Below the pieces are notes generated by a model. The model was not told where the DNA came from and searched no databases. It worked only from the letters and a program-made list of their open reading frames with translations. This document shows, piece after piece, positions 16,863-25,675 of a stretch of DNA of 64,000 nt; positions within the stretch are counted from its first letter, which is position 1; each line of letters opens with the position of its first letter. The DNA is from Lutibacter sp. HS1-25 (lineage in GTDB: Bacteria > Bacteroidota > Bacteroidia > Flavobacteriales > Flavobacteriaceae): assembly GCF_004121075.1 (NCBI RefSeq), contig NZ_RHLN01000135.1, forward strand, positions 1 through 64,000. Reading direction: 5' to 3'. The position numbers and the translations under genes are program-made.

Positions 16863-17696
16863 CTATTTTTTTCCAGCTCTAAATAAAAAATCTTTTTCTT
16901 CTTTTGTTAAACTTTCATATCCCGATTTGCTAATTTTATCTAAAATATCGTCTATTTTACGTTGTTTAGATTTTTCAACATCAGTAGATTGGGTTCTGTT
17001 GGTTGATTTGTAAACTGTTTTTAAATTTGATTTTTTTGATGATTTTGTTAATTTGGAGAAGTAATTGAGTATTGCTTCAAACCATTTGCCAATATCATTG
17101 TTTTTTTCTAATTGTTTGGCATAAACAAAACCAAAAATTCCACCACCTAAATGGGCTAGGGCAGCACCATTGTCTATGGCAGCCAATTGTAAAATGCTTA
17201 AAACTACCCAAATGGTAGCTAAAACCCATAATTCTACACTACCAATAAAGCGCAATTGAAGCGCGTAGCGTGGTATTTTAGTAGCAATGGCAACAAAAAT
17301 AGCAGTAACAGCTGCTGATGCACCACCTAAAGGATCTCCATACTTGTTAGAAATGTAATAATTTATTAAAAATACCAAGCCTCCAAAAATACCACCTAAA
17401 AAATAACAGTTTACAAATTGCTTTTTATTGTAAAAGTCTAAAAATAAGTTTCCTATATAGTATAAAACCAATAAGTTAGACAATATATGAAACAAACGTT
17501 GGTGAATAAAAGCATAGGTAATTAGTGTCCAGGGTTTGTATAAAAACGCTGTAAAATTACTAGGCAAAGTAAACCACTCAATAACAAATCCAGTAAAAAT
17601 ATAAGTGATTAAAAATAAAAATACATTGATGTATATTATTTTTTCTACAATGTTTGCATTGTAATACGCTTGTTTTATGTCGTTTATAAAGCTCAA
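16863..17696 (-). CDS. Rhomboid family intramembrane serine protease (second of a pair)
   Basis: About 277 residues if translation starts at the TTG at 17696, just after the stop of the preceding rhomboid; this gives the usual N-terminus LSFINDIKQAYYNANIVEK. An ATG at 17747 in the same frame would overlap the upstream gene by 50 bases. Six membrane segments. The H-x-x-L-x-H-x-x-x-N element (HQRLFHILSN), the nucleophile Ser in GGASAA and the partner His in LAHLGGGIFG are present. The Ser is followed by Ala rather than the common Gly. A basic, soluble C-terminal tail (about 215-277) is rich in Lys and Ser. The family cleaves membrane proteins within the bilayer; the substrate is unknown. Confidence 0.88.
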   Translation of the reverse strand: MSFINDIKQAYYNANIVEKIIYINVFLFLITYIFTGFVIEWFTLPSNFTAFLYKPWTLITYAFIHQRLFHILSNLLVLYYIGNLFLDFYNKKQFVNCYFLGGIFGGLVFLINYYISNKYGDPLGGASAAVTAIFVAIATKIPRYALQLRFIGSVELWVLATIWVVLSILQLAAIDNGAALAHLGGGIFGFVYAKQLEKNNDIGKWFEAILNYFSKLTKSSKKSNLKTVYKSTNRTQSTDVEKSKQRKIDDILDKISKSGYESLTKEEKDFLFRAGKK

Positions 17697-17697
17697 T

Positions 17698-18438
17698 TTA
17701 GTTCCAGCGTTTATTGTTAAATTGGTTTTGTTTCCAATACCAAGCAATTATAAATCCGATCAAAGCACCTCCAACGTGGGCAAAATGCGCCACATTGCCA
17801 ATAGAGTAACTTGTGAGTCCAAAAAATAAATCACCCAATATAATCAAAGGAATAAAATATTTTGCTGCAATTGGTACTGGGAAAAATATCAATGCCAGTT
17901 TTGCATCAGGAAACATCATTCCAAACGCCACCAAAACTCCGTAAATTGCACCAGAAGCACCAACAGCAGGAGTATGGTAAGTGGCAAAAAATTCGGATAA
18001 ATCGCTTTCAGAAACAGCACCTAAAATTTCAGAATTGTAACTTCCCGTTTCTAAAATATGTTGAATGTCAGTTGCAGACAAACCTATATTTACCAATTGA
18101 TCGTAAACCGAATTGAACTGATAATAGTTAACCAAAGTGTAAATGATACCTGCACCCAAACCTGCAGAGAAATAGAAAAATATAAATTTATTACGCCCCC
18201 ACATTTGTTCTAAAGGCGTTCCAAAAGCCCACAAGCCATACATATTAAACATAATATGCATAAAACTGCCGTGCATAAACATATGGGTTAAAAATTGCCA
18301 GAAACCAAATTTTGGATTTTCAGGAAAATACAAGGCAAACATTTCTTGCAACCCTAAATTCGGTATTAATTGAGGGGCAATAAAAAATATGACATTTATA
18401 ATTATTAAGTGCTTTACAGCTTCGGTCATTCTTCCCAT
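17698..18438 (-). CDS. Rhomboid family intramembrane serine protease (first of a pair)
   Basis: 246 residues, six or more membrane helices. Rhomboid signatures are complete: HMFMHGSFMHIMFNMY (loop-2 H/N), VGASGAIYG with the nucleophile Ser, and FAHVGGALIGF with the catalytic His. A longer inserted loop (about 110-160) lies between helices. An internal ATG at 18429 is an equally good start. It follows mutL by 20 bases on the same strand and runs into the second rhomboid gene, a conserved-looking arrangement that I take to be an operon. Confidence 0.92.
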   Translation of the reverse strand: MGRMTEAVKHLIIINVIFFIAPQLIPNLGLQEMFALYFPENPKFGFWQFLTHMFMHGSFMHIMFNMYGLWAFGTPLEQMWGRNKFIFFYFSAGLGAGIIYTLVNYYQFNSVYDQLVNIGLSATDIQHILETGSYNSEILGAVSESDLSEFFATYHTPAVGASGAIYGVLVAFGMMFPDAKLALIFFPVPIAAKYFIPLIILGDLFFGLTSYSIGNVAHFAHVGGALIGFIIAWYWKQNQFNNKRWN

Positions 18439-18458
18439 ATTTTTATTTTTTAACCGTG

Positions 18459-20273
18459 TTAATTGTTAAACTTTTTATCTATTTCATCAATATCAATAGT
18501 TACAAAAGTAGTTTTTCCAAATGGTGATACATCGGGTTGTTTACAATTAAACAATTTGTTTACTATTTCTTCTTGTTCTTTTAATTCTATGTTTGTGCCG
18601 GTTTTTATGGCCAAACTTTTAGACAAACTTTTTGCCATTACATCGAGCTGGCTAAAACTGGCATCTGGCACATCGTTTTTAATGTCTTCCAATAGCTGCT
18701 CAATAATGCTACTTATTTGACTTTCAGTAATGGTAACCGGTATGCCTTTAATAACAATGGTATCGTCTAAAATCTTGTCAAATAAAAAACCAATATTCTC
18801 TAAATCTTCTTTTATTTCTTTAATTAAAATAATATCTGTTTTATTGAAATGAATTTCTAAAGGAAACAATAATTGTTGACTTAAAGCTTCTTTTACCGTA
18901 ATATTTTCTAAAAATTCTTCGTATAAAATACGTTGATGTGCTAAATTTTGATGGATGTAAACAATCCCAGATTTGATGCTGCTTACAATGTATTTATTAT
19001 GAATTTGATAGGTTTTGCTATTGGTTGAAGTTTCTGAAAACAGTTTAGAATTTACCAAAGTAGATTCAACTTCTATATTTTCAACATCAATTCCGGTATA
19101 TAAACTTTCCCATTGTTGCGTAGTTTCACGCTTGTATGGAAAATTAATTGAATTTTGTTTTTCGGTTTTAAACGGATTAAAATCCGGATTTACGCTAACC
19201 CTTGGTGTTGAAGTGTTTTTATTTTTAAAATCGTAAGGTGTGTCAAATGATGCACTACGTTCAAAATCCAATACAGGCGCAACGTTGTATTGACCCAAAC
19301 TATGTTTTATGGTAGAACGTAAAATGGCATACAATGTTTTTTCGTCGTTAAACTTAATTTCAGTTTTTGTAGGATGAATGTTAATGTCTATGCTATCGGC
19401 AGGTACCGTTAAGTATAAAAAATAGGTTGGAAACTGTCCGTTTGAAATCAAACTTTCAAAAGCACTGGTAACTGCGTGGTTTAAATAAGTACTTTTTATA
19501 AAACGATCGTTTACAAAAAAGAACTGTTCACCTCTTTGTTTTTTTGCAAATTCGGGTTTTGTTACAAAACCTTGTACGGTTACAATAGCTGTTTCTTCTT
19601 CAATAGGAACCAGTTTTTCATTGGTTTTTTTTCCAAAAATAGCAACAATACGTTGGCGTAAATTACCTGTTATTAAATTGTAAATTTCATTTTCGTTGTG
19701 ATAAAATGAAAATGAAATGTTTGGATGAGCCAAAGCAACTCTTTGAAATTCATCAACAATATGGCGTGTTTCAACCGTATTTGATTTTAAAAAATTTCTT
19801 CGGGCAGGAATATTGTAAAATAAATTTTTAACTGAAATTGAAGTTCCTTTTGCAGTAGCAACATTTTCTTGAAGGGTAACAGCGCTACCTTCAATTTTTA
19901 TATAAGTACCAATTTCTTGCTGATCTTGTTTTGTTTTTAATTCGACATGTGCAATAGCGGCAATAGATGCCAATGCTTCGCCTCTAAAACCTTTGGTGTG
20001 TAAATTAAATAAATCTTCGGCTTTTTTTATTTTAGAAGTTGCGTGACGTTCAAAACTCAATCGTGCATCGGTAGGGCTCATTCCAATACCGTTATCTATA
20101 ACCTGTACCAAAGCTTTACCTGCATCTTTTACAATTAATTTGATGTTTGTTGCGCCAGAATCAATGGCATTTTCTAACAATTCTTTAACAACAGATGCTG
20201 GTCGTTGAACGACTTCACCTGCTGCAATTTGATTTGCAACGTGATCAGGAAGTAACTGAATAATATCGGACAT
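18459..20273 (-). CDS. mutL: DNA mismatch repair protein MutL
   Basis: 604 residues. Couples mismatch recognition by MutS to strand removal. The N-terminal GHKL ATPase is complete: ELLENAIDSGA, VIDNGIGMS, TKGFRGEALASI and NIPARRNFLK. The C-terminal dimerisation domain starts near 410. The two metal motifs of nuclease-type MutL look altered: DQHAxxE becomes HQNLAHQRILYE, and CPHGRP near the end becomes SPFGKT. Its ATG overlaps the TAA of the upstream 96-aa protein by one base (TAATG), so the genes are translationally coupled. Downstream are the two rhomboid genes. Confidence 0.95.
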   Translation of the reverse strand: MSDIIQLLPDHVANQIAAGEVVQRPASVVKELLENAIDSGATNIKLIVKDAGKALVQVIDNGIGMSPTDARLSFERHATSKIKKAEDLFNLHTKGFRGEALASIAAIAHVELKTKQDQQEIGTYIKIEGSAVTLQENVATAKGTSISVKNLFYNIPARRNFLKSNTVETRHIVDEFQRVALAHPNISFSFYHNENEIYNLITGNLRQRIVAIFGKKTNEKLVPIEEETAIVTVQGFVTKPEFAKKQRGEQFFFVNDRFIKSTYLNHAVTSAFESLISNGQFPTYFLYLTVPADSIDINIHPTKTEIKFNDEKTLYAILRSTIKHSLGQYNVAPVLDFERSASFDTPYDFKNKNTSTPRVSVNPDFNPFKTEKQNSINFPYKRETTQQWESLYTGIDVENIEVESTLVNSKLFSETSTNSKTYQIHNKYIVSSIKSGIVYIHQNLAHQRILYEEFLENITVKEALSQQLLFPLEIHFNKTDIILIKEIKEDLENIGFLFDKILDDTIVIKGIPVTITESQISSIIEQLLEDIKNDVPDASFSQLDVMAKSLSKSLAIKTGTNIELKEQEEIVNKLFNCKQPDVSPFGKTTFVTIDIDEIDKKFNN

Positions 20274-20563
20274 TATAATAAAGAGTGTAAATCAAAAATA
20301 TAAGCTGCCAATCCAACCAAAATAGCAATAATAATTGCCAATCTTAAGTTTGAAGATCTGTCCGTAGCACTTCGCTTATTTTTAACCCAATCGTTTTTTA
20401 AATTGTTTTTAGTAAGTCTTAATTTGGCACTGTCATCAGTTAAATTTTTGTCTCCGTGGTATTTTTCTTCCAAATTTTGCAAACGTTCTTTTCGCTCGTT
20501 ATAATAACGAGGCTTGTAATCAAAAACATAGTGAGCACGAGGCTTGAATAATTTACCAAACAT
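20273..20563 (-). CDS. Small membrane protein between ribH and mutL
   Basis: 96 residues from the ATG at 20563, chosen over an upstream TTG; MFGKLFKPRAHYVFDYKPRYYNERK reads as a natural, basic N-terminus. One C-terminal membrane helix (RLAIIIAILVGLAAYIF), so probably a tail-anchored inner-membrane protein with a charged cytoplasmic part. Similar flavobacterial proteins carry riboflavin-synthase names only because of the neighbouring ribH; nothing in the sequence supports that enzyme. Function unknown. The stop overlaps the mutL start. Confidence 0.7.
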   Translation of the reverse strand: MFGKLFKPRAHYVFDYKPRYYNERKERLQNLEEKYHGDKNLTDDSAKLRLTKNNLKNDWVKNKRSATDRSSNLRLAIIIAILVGLAAYIFDLHSLL

Positions 20564-20639
20564 AAATTTAGATTGAACAATTAAACTCAAAAATAATCAA
20601 TAATTGAGTTATGGTCAAGTTTTGTGAATAATTAGGGTG

Positions 20640-21119
20640 TTAAAACTGTCTTAAAGCTGCCATTTTAATAGCTGCAATAGCACATTCAATACCTTTATTT
20701 CCGTGTTTTCCACCCGAGCGGTCAAGAGATTGTTGCTTGTTATTATCGGTTAAAACGCAAAAAATAACAGGTGTGTCGTATTTTATATTTAAATCTTTAA
20801 TGCCTTGTGTAACACCTTCGCAAACAAAGTCAAAATGTTTTGTTTCGCCTTGTATTACATTGCCAATAGCAATTACAGCATCTAATTTTTGAGTTTCTAC
20901 CATTCGTTTGCACCCATAAATAAGTTCAAAACTACCAGGTACATCCCAGCGAATGATATTTTCAGGTAATGTTCCGTTTTCAATTAAAGCTTGTTCTGCA
21001 CCTAAATACAGGTTTTCAGTAATTTCAGGATTCCATTCAGAAACAACAATCCCAAACCGAAATTCACTCGCGTTTGGGATTGTTGCTTTATCGTAGTGTG
21101 ATAAATTTGTTGTTGCCAT
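20640..21119 (-). CDS. ribH: 6,7-dimethyl-8-ribityllumazine synthase
   Basis: Penultimate step of riboflavin synthesis: condenses 5-amino-6-ribitylaminouracil with 3,4-dihydroxy-2-butanone 4-phosphate. 159 residues, full length. Substrate-binding motifs are all seen: FGIVVSEWNPEIT, VPGSFELIYG, AIGNVIQGETKHFDFVC (contains the catalytic His) and FCVLTDNNKQQ, then GGKHGNKG for phosphate binding. It follows the TPR gene by 6 bases and precedes the small membrane protein, so it is co-transcribed. No FMN riboswitch is seen. Confidence 0.96.
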   Translation of the reverse strand: MATTNLSHYDKATIPNASEFRFGIVVSEWNPEITENLYLGAEQALIENGTLPENIIRWDVPGSFELIYGCKRMVETQKLDAVIAIGNVIQGETKHFDFVCEGVTQGIKDLNIKYDTPVIFCVLTDNNKQQSLDRSGGKHGNKGIECAIAAIKMAALRQF

Positions 21120-21125
21120 TACAAC

Positions 21126-21890
21126 TTAGTTGTTTGATGCAAATGCTGCTTTATTAATATAAATATCTATATTTCTAGCTTCATCTGAAGTTGGATAATC
21201 ATTTTTAATTTTAGTAAAAGCATCTTTAGCTTTTCCAAAGTTACCTAATTCCAAAGCAATATTACCTGCTTTAAAAAGGAATAGAGGAGAAGAGAAATTG
21301 TTATCTTTTAAAGCTGCAGCTTGCATATAAAAGTCATATGCATCATCTAATTGGTTGATATCAGCAAAAGCATCACCAATAGCACCTTTTGCAATTGGAC
21401 CTAACAATTCATCGTTTGATGAAAATTTCTCTAAATGAGCAATAGCTTCTTGGTATTTTTTTAATTTCAAGAAAGAAATACCAGCATAATAGTTTGCTAA
21501 ATTTCCAGCTTTTGTACCGCTAAATTTATCAGCTACATCAATAAAACCATATTTACCGTCTGCACCTTCTAAAGCCAAAGTAAATAACGAATCAACAGCT
21601 ACATTGCTATTAATTGCTTCTTCAAAATACACTTTTGGAAAAGCCAATTCGTTTGCGGCTTCTTTTTCTTTTGGAGCCTGTACATATTTTTGGAATGCTA
21701 AATATCCCAATATAACAGCTACAACACCAATTACTACTGAGAAAATTATTTTTCTATTTTCTAAAATCCATTTTTCAGATTTAGAAGCAGTTTCATCTAA
21801 TGTGTTAAATACTTCAGCTGTTGTTGAGTGGTCTAAAGCGTTTTCTTGAACTTCTTTCTTTTTACCACTAGTCTTTTTATATGTTGCCAT
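21126..21890 (-). CDS. Membrane-anchored tetratricopeptide repeat protein
   Basis: 254 residues. A polar N-terminus is followed by one membrane helix (about 46-67, IIFSVVIGVVAVILGYLAFQ) and then several TPR-like helix pairs (about 120-250; YAGISFLKLKKYQEAIAHL, NIALELGNFGKAKDAFTKI). The layout recalls YfgM-type or BamD-like scaffolds, which act in envelope protein biogenesis, but no specific partner can be named. First gene of the minus-strand run with ribH and mutL, and divergent from recF. Confidence 0.82.
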   Translation of the reverse strand: MATYKKTSGKKKEVQENALDHSTTAEVFNTLDETASKSEKWILENRKIIFSVVIGVVAVILGYLAFQKYVQAPKEKEAANELAFPKVYFEEAINSNVAVDSLFTLALEGADGKYGFIDVADKFSGTKAGNLANYYAGISFLKLKKYQEAIAHLEKFSSNDELLGPIAKGAIGDAFADINQLDDAYDFYMQAAALKDNNFSSPLFLFKAGNIALELGNFGKAKDAFTKIKNDYPTSDEARNIDIYINKAAFASNN

Positions 21891-22002
21891 TTGTTATAAA
21901 ATTTGTAGGCGCAAAAATAGAATTTTTAATTGGAAAGTAAAAATGCAATTGTCTCTAAATTTTCATTTATTTTCAATAATTTTATAGCTTCAAAAAATAT
22001 AG

Positions 22003-23082
22003 ATGCATTTACAAAAATTAACACTGGTAAATTTTAAAAATTTTGAGTCGCAATCATTTGATTTTGAGGGTAAAATAAATTGTTTTGTTGGTGATAACGG
22101 TGTTGGTAAAACCAATGTTTTAGATGCAATTTATTATCTTTCTTTTGCAAAAAGTTACTTTAATGCTGTTTCAACACAAATAATTAGGCATTCGGAAGCG
22201 TTTTTTATGATCGAAGGACATTACCAAATTAACGACAGAACAGATACTGTTGTGTGTAGTTTGAAGCGTGGACATAAAAAAGTAATCAAACGAAATGGTA
22301 AATTGTACGAGAAATTTTCAGATCATATTGGTTATTTACCACTGGTTATTATTTCACCAGCCGATCGTGATTTGATAATTGAAGGTAGTGAAACGCGTAG
22401 AAAATTTATTGACGGCGTAATTAGTCAGTCTAATCCAAAATACCTGCAAGCTTTAATTAGTTATAATAAAGTACTAACACAACGCAATTCGTTGCTAAAA
22501 TATTTTGCTGCCAACCGAACTTTTGATGCTGTTAATTTAAATGTGTATAATGAGCAATTAAATAGGTATAGTTTAGAAATTTATAACTGCCGAAAAGAAT
22601 TTTTAGAGGCTTTTATACCAATTTTTAAAAAACGTTATGAGGCGATATCAAATAGCAAAGAGCAGGTAAACTTAGTATATAAAACACAACTTGAAGAAGG
22701 TGATTTACCAACCTTGTTTGCTGAAAGTTTAGAAAGAGACCGTGTTTTACAATATACAACCGTTGGTATTCATAAAGATGATTTACTTTTTGAAATTGAT
22801 GGTTATCCTGTTAAAAAGTTTGGCTCTCAAGGTCAGCAAAAATCATATCTAGTTGCGTTAAAATTGGCGCAATTTGATTTTATTAAAACAAAAGTCCATG
22901 TAAAACCCATACTTTTGCTCGACGATATTTTTGATAAATTAGACGATTTACGTGTAGCGCAAATTATAAATTTGGTGAATAATGATGAATTTGGACAATT
23001 ATTTATTAGTGATACACACCGAGGTAGAACAGAAGAAGTCGTAAAAAAAACAAATCAATCTTTTAAAATATTTGAACTATAA
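22003..23082 (+). CDS. recF: DNA replication and repair protein RecF
   Basis: 359 residues, the normal length. SMC-like ATPase that helps load RecA onto gapped DNA with RecO and RecR. The Walker A motif is [11 protein letters not shown] (about 29-39), the signature is [17 protein letters not shown] (about 273), and Walker B is [12 protein letters not shown] (about 304). The stop overlaps the start of the DUF721 gene (TAATG), so the two are coupled. Confidence 0.96.
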   Translation: MHLQKLTLVNFKNFESQSFDFEGKINCFVGDNGVGKTNVLDAIYYLSFAKSYFNAVSTQIIRHSEAFFMIEGHYQINDRTDTVVCSLKRGHKKVIKRNGKLYEKFSDHIGYLPLVIISPADRDLIIEGSETRRKFIDGVISQSNPKYLQALISYNKVLTQRNSLLKYFAANRTFDAVNLNVYNEQLNRYSLEIYNCRKEFLEAFIPIFKKRYEAISNSKEQVNLVYKTQLEEGDLPTLFAESLERDRVLQYTTVGIHKDDLLFEIDGYPVKKFGSQGQQKSYLVALKLAQFDFIKTKVHVKPILLLDDIFDKLDDLRVAQIINLVNNDEFGQLFISDTHRGRTEEVVKKTNQSFKIFEL

Positions 23083-23378
23083 TGGCAAAGCGATTGAATG
23101 AATTTTACTCTATTCAGGATTTAATGAAAGATGTAATTCAAGAAAATAAACTAACCAAAGGTATGAATCAAATCTCTGTTAAAGAAGCTTGGGCTAAATT
23201 AATGGGTAATGGCGTGGTTTCTTATACGCATCATATTGAGCTACAAGGAAAAACATTGATTGTTAATTTAAAATCTTCGGTTTTAAGAGAAGAATTGAGC
23301 TATGGAAAAGAGAAAATTATAAAAATGATGAATGAAGAGTTGGGGGAGCAGTTGATTTCAAAAATATTGTTAAGTTAA
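23082..23378 (+). CDS. DUF721 domain protein (DciA-like)
   Basis: 98 residues. The DUF721 pattern is seen: an N-terminal helix, VKEAWAKLMG, then THHIELQGKTLIVNLKSSVLREELSYGKEKIIKMMNEELG. DUF721/DciA proteins act with the replicative helicase in many bacteria; a helicase-loading role here is by family only. The ATG overlaps the recF stop, the usual recF-DUF721 pairing. A strong terminator follows. Confidence 0.88.
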   Translation: MAKRLNEFYSIQDLMKDVIQENKLTKGMNQISVKEAWAKLMGNGVVSYTHHIELQGKTLIVNLKSSVLREELSYGKEKIIKMMNEELGEQLISKILLS

Positions 23379-23398
23379 GTACTACATTGTATATAAAT

Positions 23399-23438
23399 AA
23401 AAAAGCCCAATTGTTTTATAATAATGATTGGGCTTTTT
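23399..23438. terminator. Bidirectional terminator between DUF721 and ndk
   Basis: AAAAAGCCCAAT and ATTGGGCTTTTTT form a 12-bp stem with A- and T-rich flanks. It serves recF-DUF721 from the left and ndk from the right. Confidence 0.85.
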
Positions 23439-23464
23439 TAATAAAATATTTTATTTTAAACTAC

Positions 23465-23890
23465 TTAATTAGAAAATATTTCTCTTCCCGAAAAATGAAA
23501 AGCACTTTCAATAGCTGCATTTTCATCACTATCAGAACCGTGTATGGCATTGAAACTTACAGATTCTGCATACAATTTACGTATGGTTCCCTCGGCAGCA
23601 TCATTTGGATTGGTTGCGCCAATTAAAACTCTAAAATCGGCAACTGCATTTTCTTTTTCTAAAATAGCGGCAACTATAGGACCTCTGGTCATAAATTTCA
23701 CCAAATCATTGTAAAACGGTCGGTCTTTATGAATTTCATAAAATTGCTTTGCGCCAGCCTCTGTTAAACGCGTCATTTTCATCGCTATTATTTTAAATCC
23801 AGCCGCTGTAATTTTTTCTAATATAGGTCCAATGTAATTTTTTTCAACTGCATCGGGTTTAAGCATTGTAAATGTTCTGTTTGTTGCCAT
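23465..23890 (-). CDS. ndk: Nucleoside-diphosphate kinase
   Basis: Transfers the gamma-phosphate of ATP to NDPs. 141 residues from the ATG at 23890 ([15 protein letters not shown]), the standard family start; a longer in-frame start has no family support. The phosphohistidine is H117 in [10 protein letters not shown]. The ATP-binding segments [18 protein letters not shown] and VRVL-like [19 protein letters not shown] are intact. Monocistronic, ending at the shared terminator. Confidence 0.96.
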   Translation of the reverse strand: MATNRTFTMLKPDAVEKNYIGPILEKITAAGFKIIAMKMTRLTEAGAKQFYEIHKDRPFYNDLVKFMTRGPIVAAILEKENAVADFRVLIGATNPNDAAEGTIRKLYAESVSFNAIHGSDSDENAAIESAFHFSGREIFSN

Positions 23891-24094
23891 TTTTTTAATT
23901 TTATCTAAACAAATGTACATTTTTATGTGTTAAAAATTAGGTATTTAATGCATATTTATTACGTATTTATTGATAAAATGAGTGGTTTTGCGAATATGTG
24001 AATTTTTTAATAGGTGAATTTTTATAATCTATTTTTTTAACAAAAAACTTAACAAAATTGCATGTTTAATAGGATGAAATATGGGATTATATAG

Positions 24095-24102
24095 TATATT
24101 TG
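24095..24102 (+). promoter_or_regulatory. Putative -7 promoter element TATATTTG directly before the DHH gene
   Basis: A perfect TAnnTTTG, ending only 6 bases before the ATG at 24109. In Bacteroidota the start of transcription falls a few bases after this element, so the mRNA may have almost no 5' leader. A TTG at 24100 in the same frame lies within the element and is a poor start candidate. Confidence 0.55.
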
Positions 24103-24108
24103 CTACCT

Positions 24109-25140
24109 ATGAATAGAAGTGAAATAAATGAAATAAAGGACTTACTTGCTAGTCCTAAAAACATTGTAATTGTACCGCATAGAAATCCTGATGGAGATGC
24201 AATAGGTTCAAGTTTAGCGATTTATCATTATTTAAAAAACAAAGGACACAACGCTACTGTTGTAGCTCCAAATGATTATCCCTACTTTTTAAAATGGATG
24301 CCAGGTTCTAAAGATGTGTTAAAATTTGATATGCAAAACAGGCAATCAAAAAGCGCTATTGATGAAGCTTCTATAATATTTTTATTAGATTTTAATGCTT
24401 TGCATCGTGTTGGTAGTGATATGCAAAACACTTTGGAAGGTTTTATGGGAATGTTTGTTATGATAGACCATCATCAAGAGCCAGATGCTATTGCAAAGTA
24501 CTTGTATTCAGATGTTTCAATATGTTCTACTTGTCAAATGGTTTATCATTTTTTAGAAAAATTAGATGATGTTGAAGCCATAGACGCAAATATTGCAACC
24601 TGTTTATATACTGGAATTATGACAGATACGGGTTCATTTAGATTTCCTTCAACAACAAGTACCACCCATAAAATTGTAGCCGATTTAATTGAAAAAGGTG
24701 CTAATAACGCTCGAATTCACAACAATGTATATGATAACAATTCTTACGGAAGTATGCAGTTGTTAGGACGTGCATTGAGTAATATGGTTGTAATTCAAAA
24801 TTTGAAAACTGCCTATATTACCTTGTCTCAAGCCGAATTGAATGAATTTAATTACGAAAAAGGAGATACTGAAGGTATTGTAAATTATGCACTTTCTTTA
24901 AATGGGGTTATTTTTGCAGCCATTTTTATTGAAGATGTTGATCAGCAAATTGTAAAAATCTCTTTGCGTTCTAAAGGAAAATTTTCTGTTAATAAATTTG
25001 CCCGAGCGCATTTTGATGGAGGCGGACATGACAATGCTGCTGGTGGTAGGTCTGAAATTTCATTAGACGCTACCGTTTCAAATTTTTTAAGTATTCTTCC
25101 TTCATATAAAAGTGAATTATTAAATTCTTATGAAGACTAA
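24109..25140 (+). CDS. DHH-family phosphoesterase (NrnA-like oligoribonuclease/pAp phosphatase)
   Basis: 343 residues from the ATG at 24109. Degrades short oligoribonucleotides and, in homologues, 3'-phosphoadenosine 5'-phosphate. DHH motifs: VPHRNPDGDAIGSSLA (metal site 1), FLLDFNALHRVG, IDHHQEP (the DHH signature) and GIMTDTGSFRF. The C-terminal DHHA1 domain shows HFDGGGHDNAAGG. Full length. Its 3' end overlaps gldI by 11 bases, so it heads the PPIase operon. Confidence 0.93.
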   Translation: MNRSEINEIKDLLASPKNIVIVPHRNPDGDAIGSSLAIYHYLKNKGHNATVVAPNDYPYFLKWMPGSKDVLKFDMQNRQSKSAIDEASIIFLLDFNALHRVGSDMQNTLEGFMGMFVMIDHHQEPDAIAKYLYSDVSICSTCQMVYHFLEKLDDVEAIDANIATCLYTGIMTDTGSFRFPSTTSTTHKIVADLIEKGANNARIHNNVYDNNSYGSMQLLGRALSNMVVIQNLKTAYITLSQAELNEFNYEKGDTEGIVNYALSLNGVIFAAIFIEDVDQQIVKISLRSKGKFSVNKFARAHFDGGGHDNAAGGRSEISLDATVSNFLSILPSYKSELLNSYED

Positions 25141-25675
25141 AATTGTTTTATTTTTTGCAATAGGGATGCTTATTTCTTGTATGAATCCTCAACCTAGAAA
25201 GCCTGTATCCATAAAAACAGTTAGTGAAGATGAAACATCCATTTTGTTAAATAAATCAATTATTAAAAATGAAGAAGCTGTTTTTAAAGCTTTGATGGCA
25301 AAAGATTCATTAACAGCATACATAGCTTCTCCAAACGGATTTTGGTATACATACAATGTAAAAAGTACAAATTTACAGTTACCTGAAGTTGGTGACAAAA
25401 TTTTGTATACATTTGACGTTTTTAATGTCGAAAATAATTTAATTTATGGTGCTCAAGAAATAGGATTGCAATCGTATGTTGTAGATAAACAAGAATTGCT
25501 TGAAGGCTTGCGTAACGGATTAAAATTAATGCATGAGGGTGATGTGGTTACTTTTTTGTTTCCATCTCACAAAGTTTACGGATATGCTGGCGACCAAAAT
25601 AAAATAGGTATTAATCAATCATTAATATATAAAGTTCAATTAATAAAAATCAATAAAAAAAATGAAAGTAATTAA
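25130..25675 (+). CDS. gldI: Gliding motility-associated peptidyl-prolyl isomerase GldI
   Basis: 181-residue lipoprotein (MKTKIVLFFAIGMLISC, lipobox Cys17) with an FKBP domain (about 85-178: LPEVGDKILYTFDVFNVENN, LLEGLRNGLKLMHEGDVVTFLFPSHKVYGYAG). GldI is needed for gliding in Flavobacterium johnsoniae and is thought to help fold gliding/T9SS envelope proteins. The start overlaps the DHH gene; its end overlaps the next PPIase gene by 14 bases. Confidence 0.9.
   Translation: MKTKIVLFFAIGMLISCMNPQPRKPVSIKTVSEDETSILLNKSIIKNEEAVFKALMAKDSLTAYIASPNGFWYTYNVKSTNLQLPEVGDKILYTFDVFNVENNLIYGAQEIGLQSYVVDKQELLEGLRNGLKLMHEGDVVTFLFPSHKVYGYAGDQNKIGINQSLIYKVQLIKINKKNESN

Noticed and set aside
17694-17747. ATG at 17747 as the start of the second rhomboid
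   Set aside because: It would overlap the first rhomboid by 50 bases and add residues with no family support; the TTG at 17696 restores the common N-terminus. Not excluded.
20273-20563. Naming the 96-aa protein a riboflavin synthase subunit
   Set aside because: Only the neighbouring ribH suggests it; the sequence is a small tail-anchored protein without any lumazine or riboflavin synthase motif.
24100-24102. TTG at 24100 as the DHH-gene start
   Set aside because: It lies inside the TATATTTG promoter element; the ATG at 24109 is a normal start.
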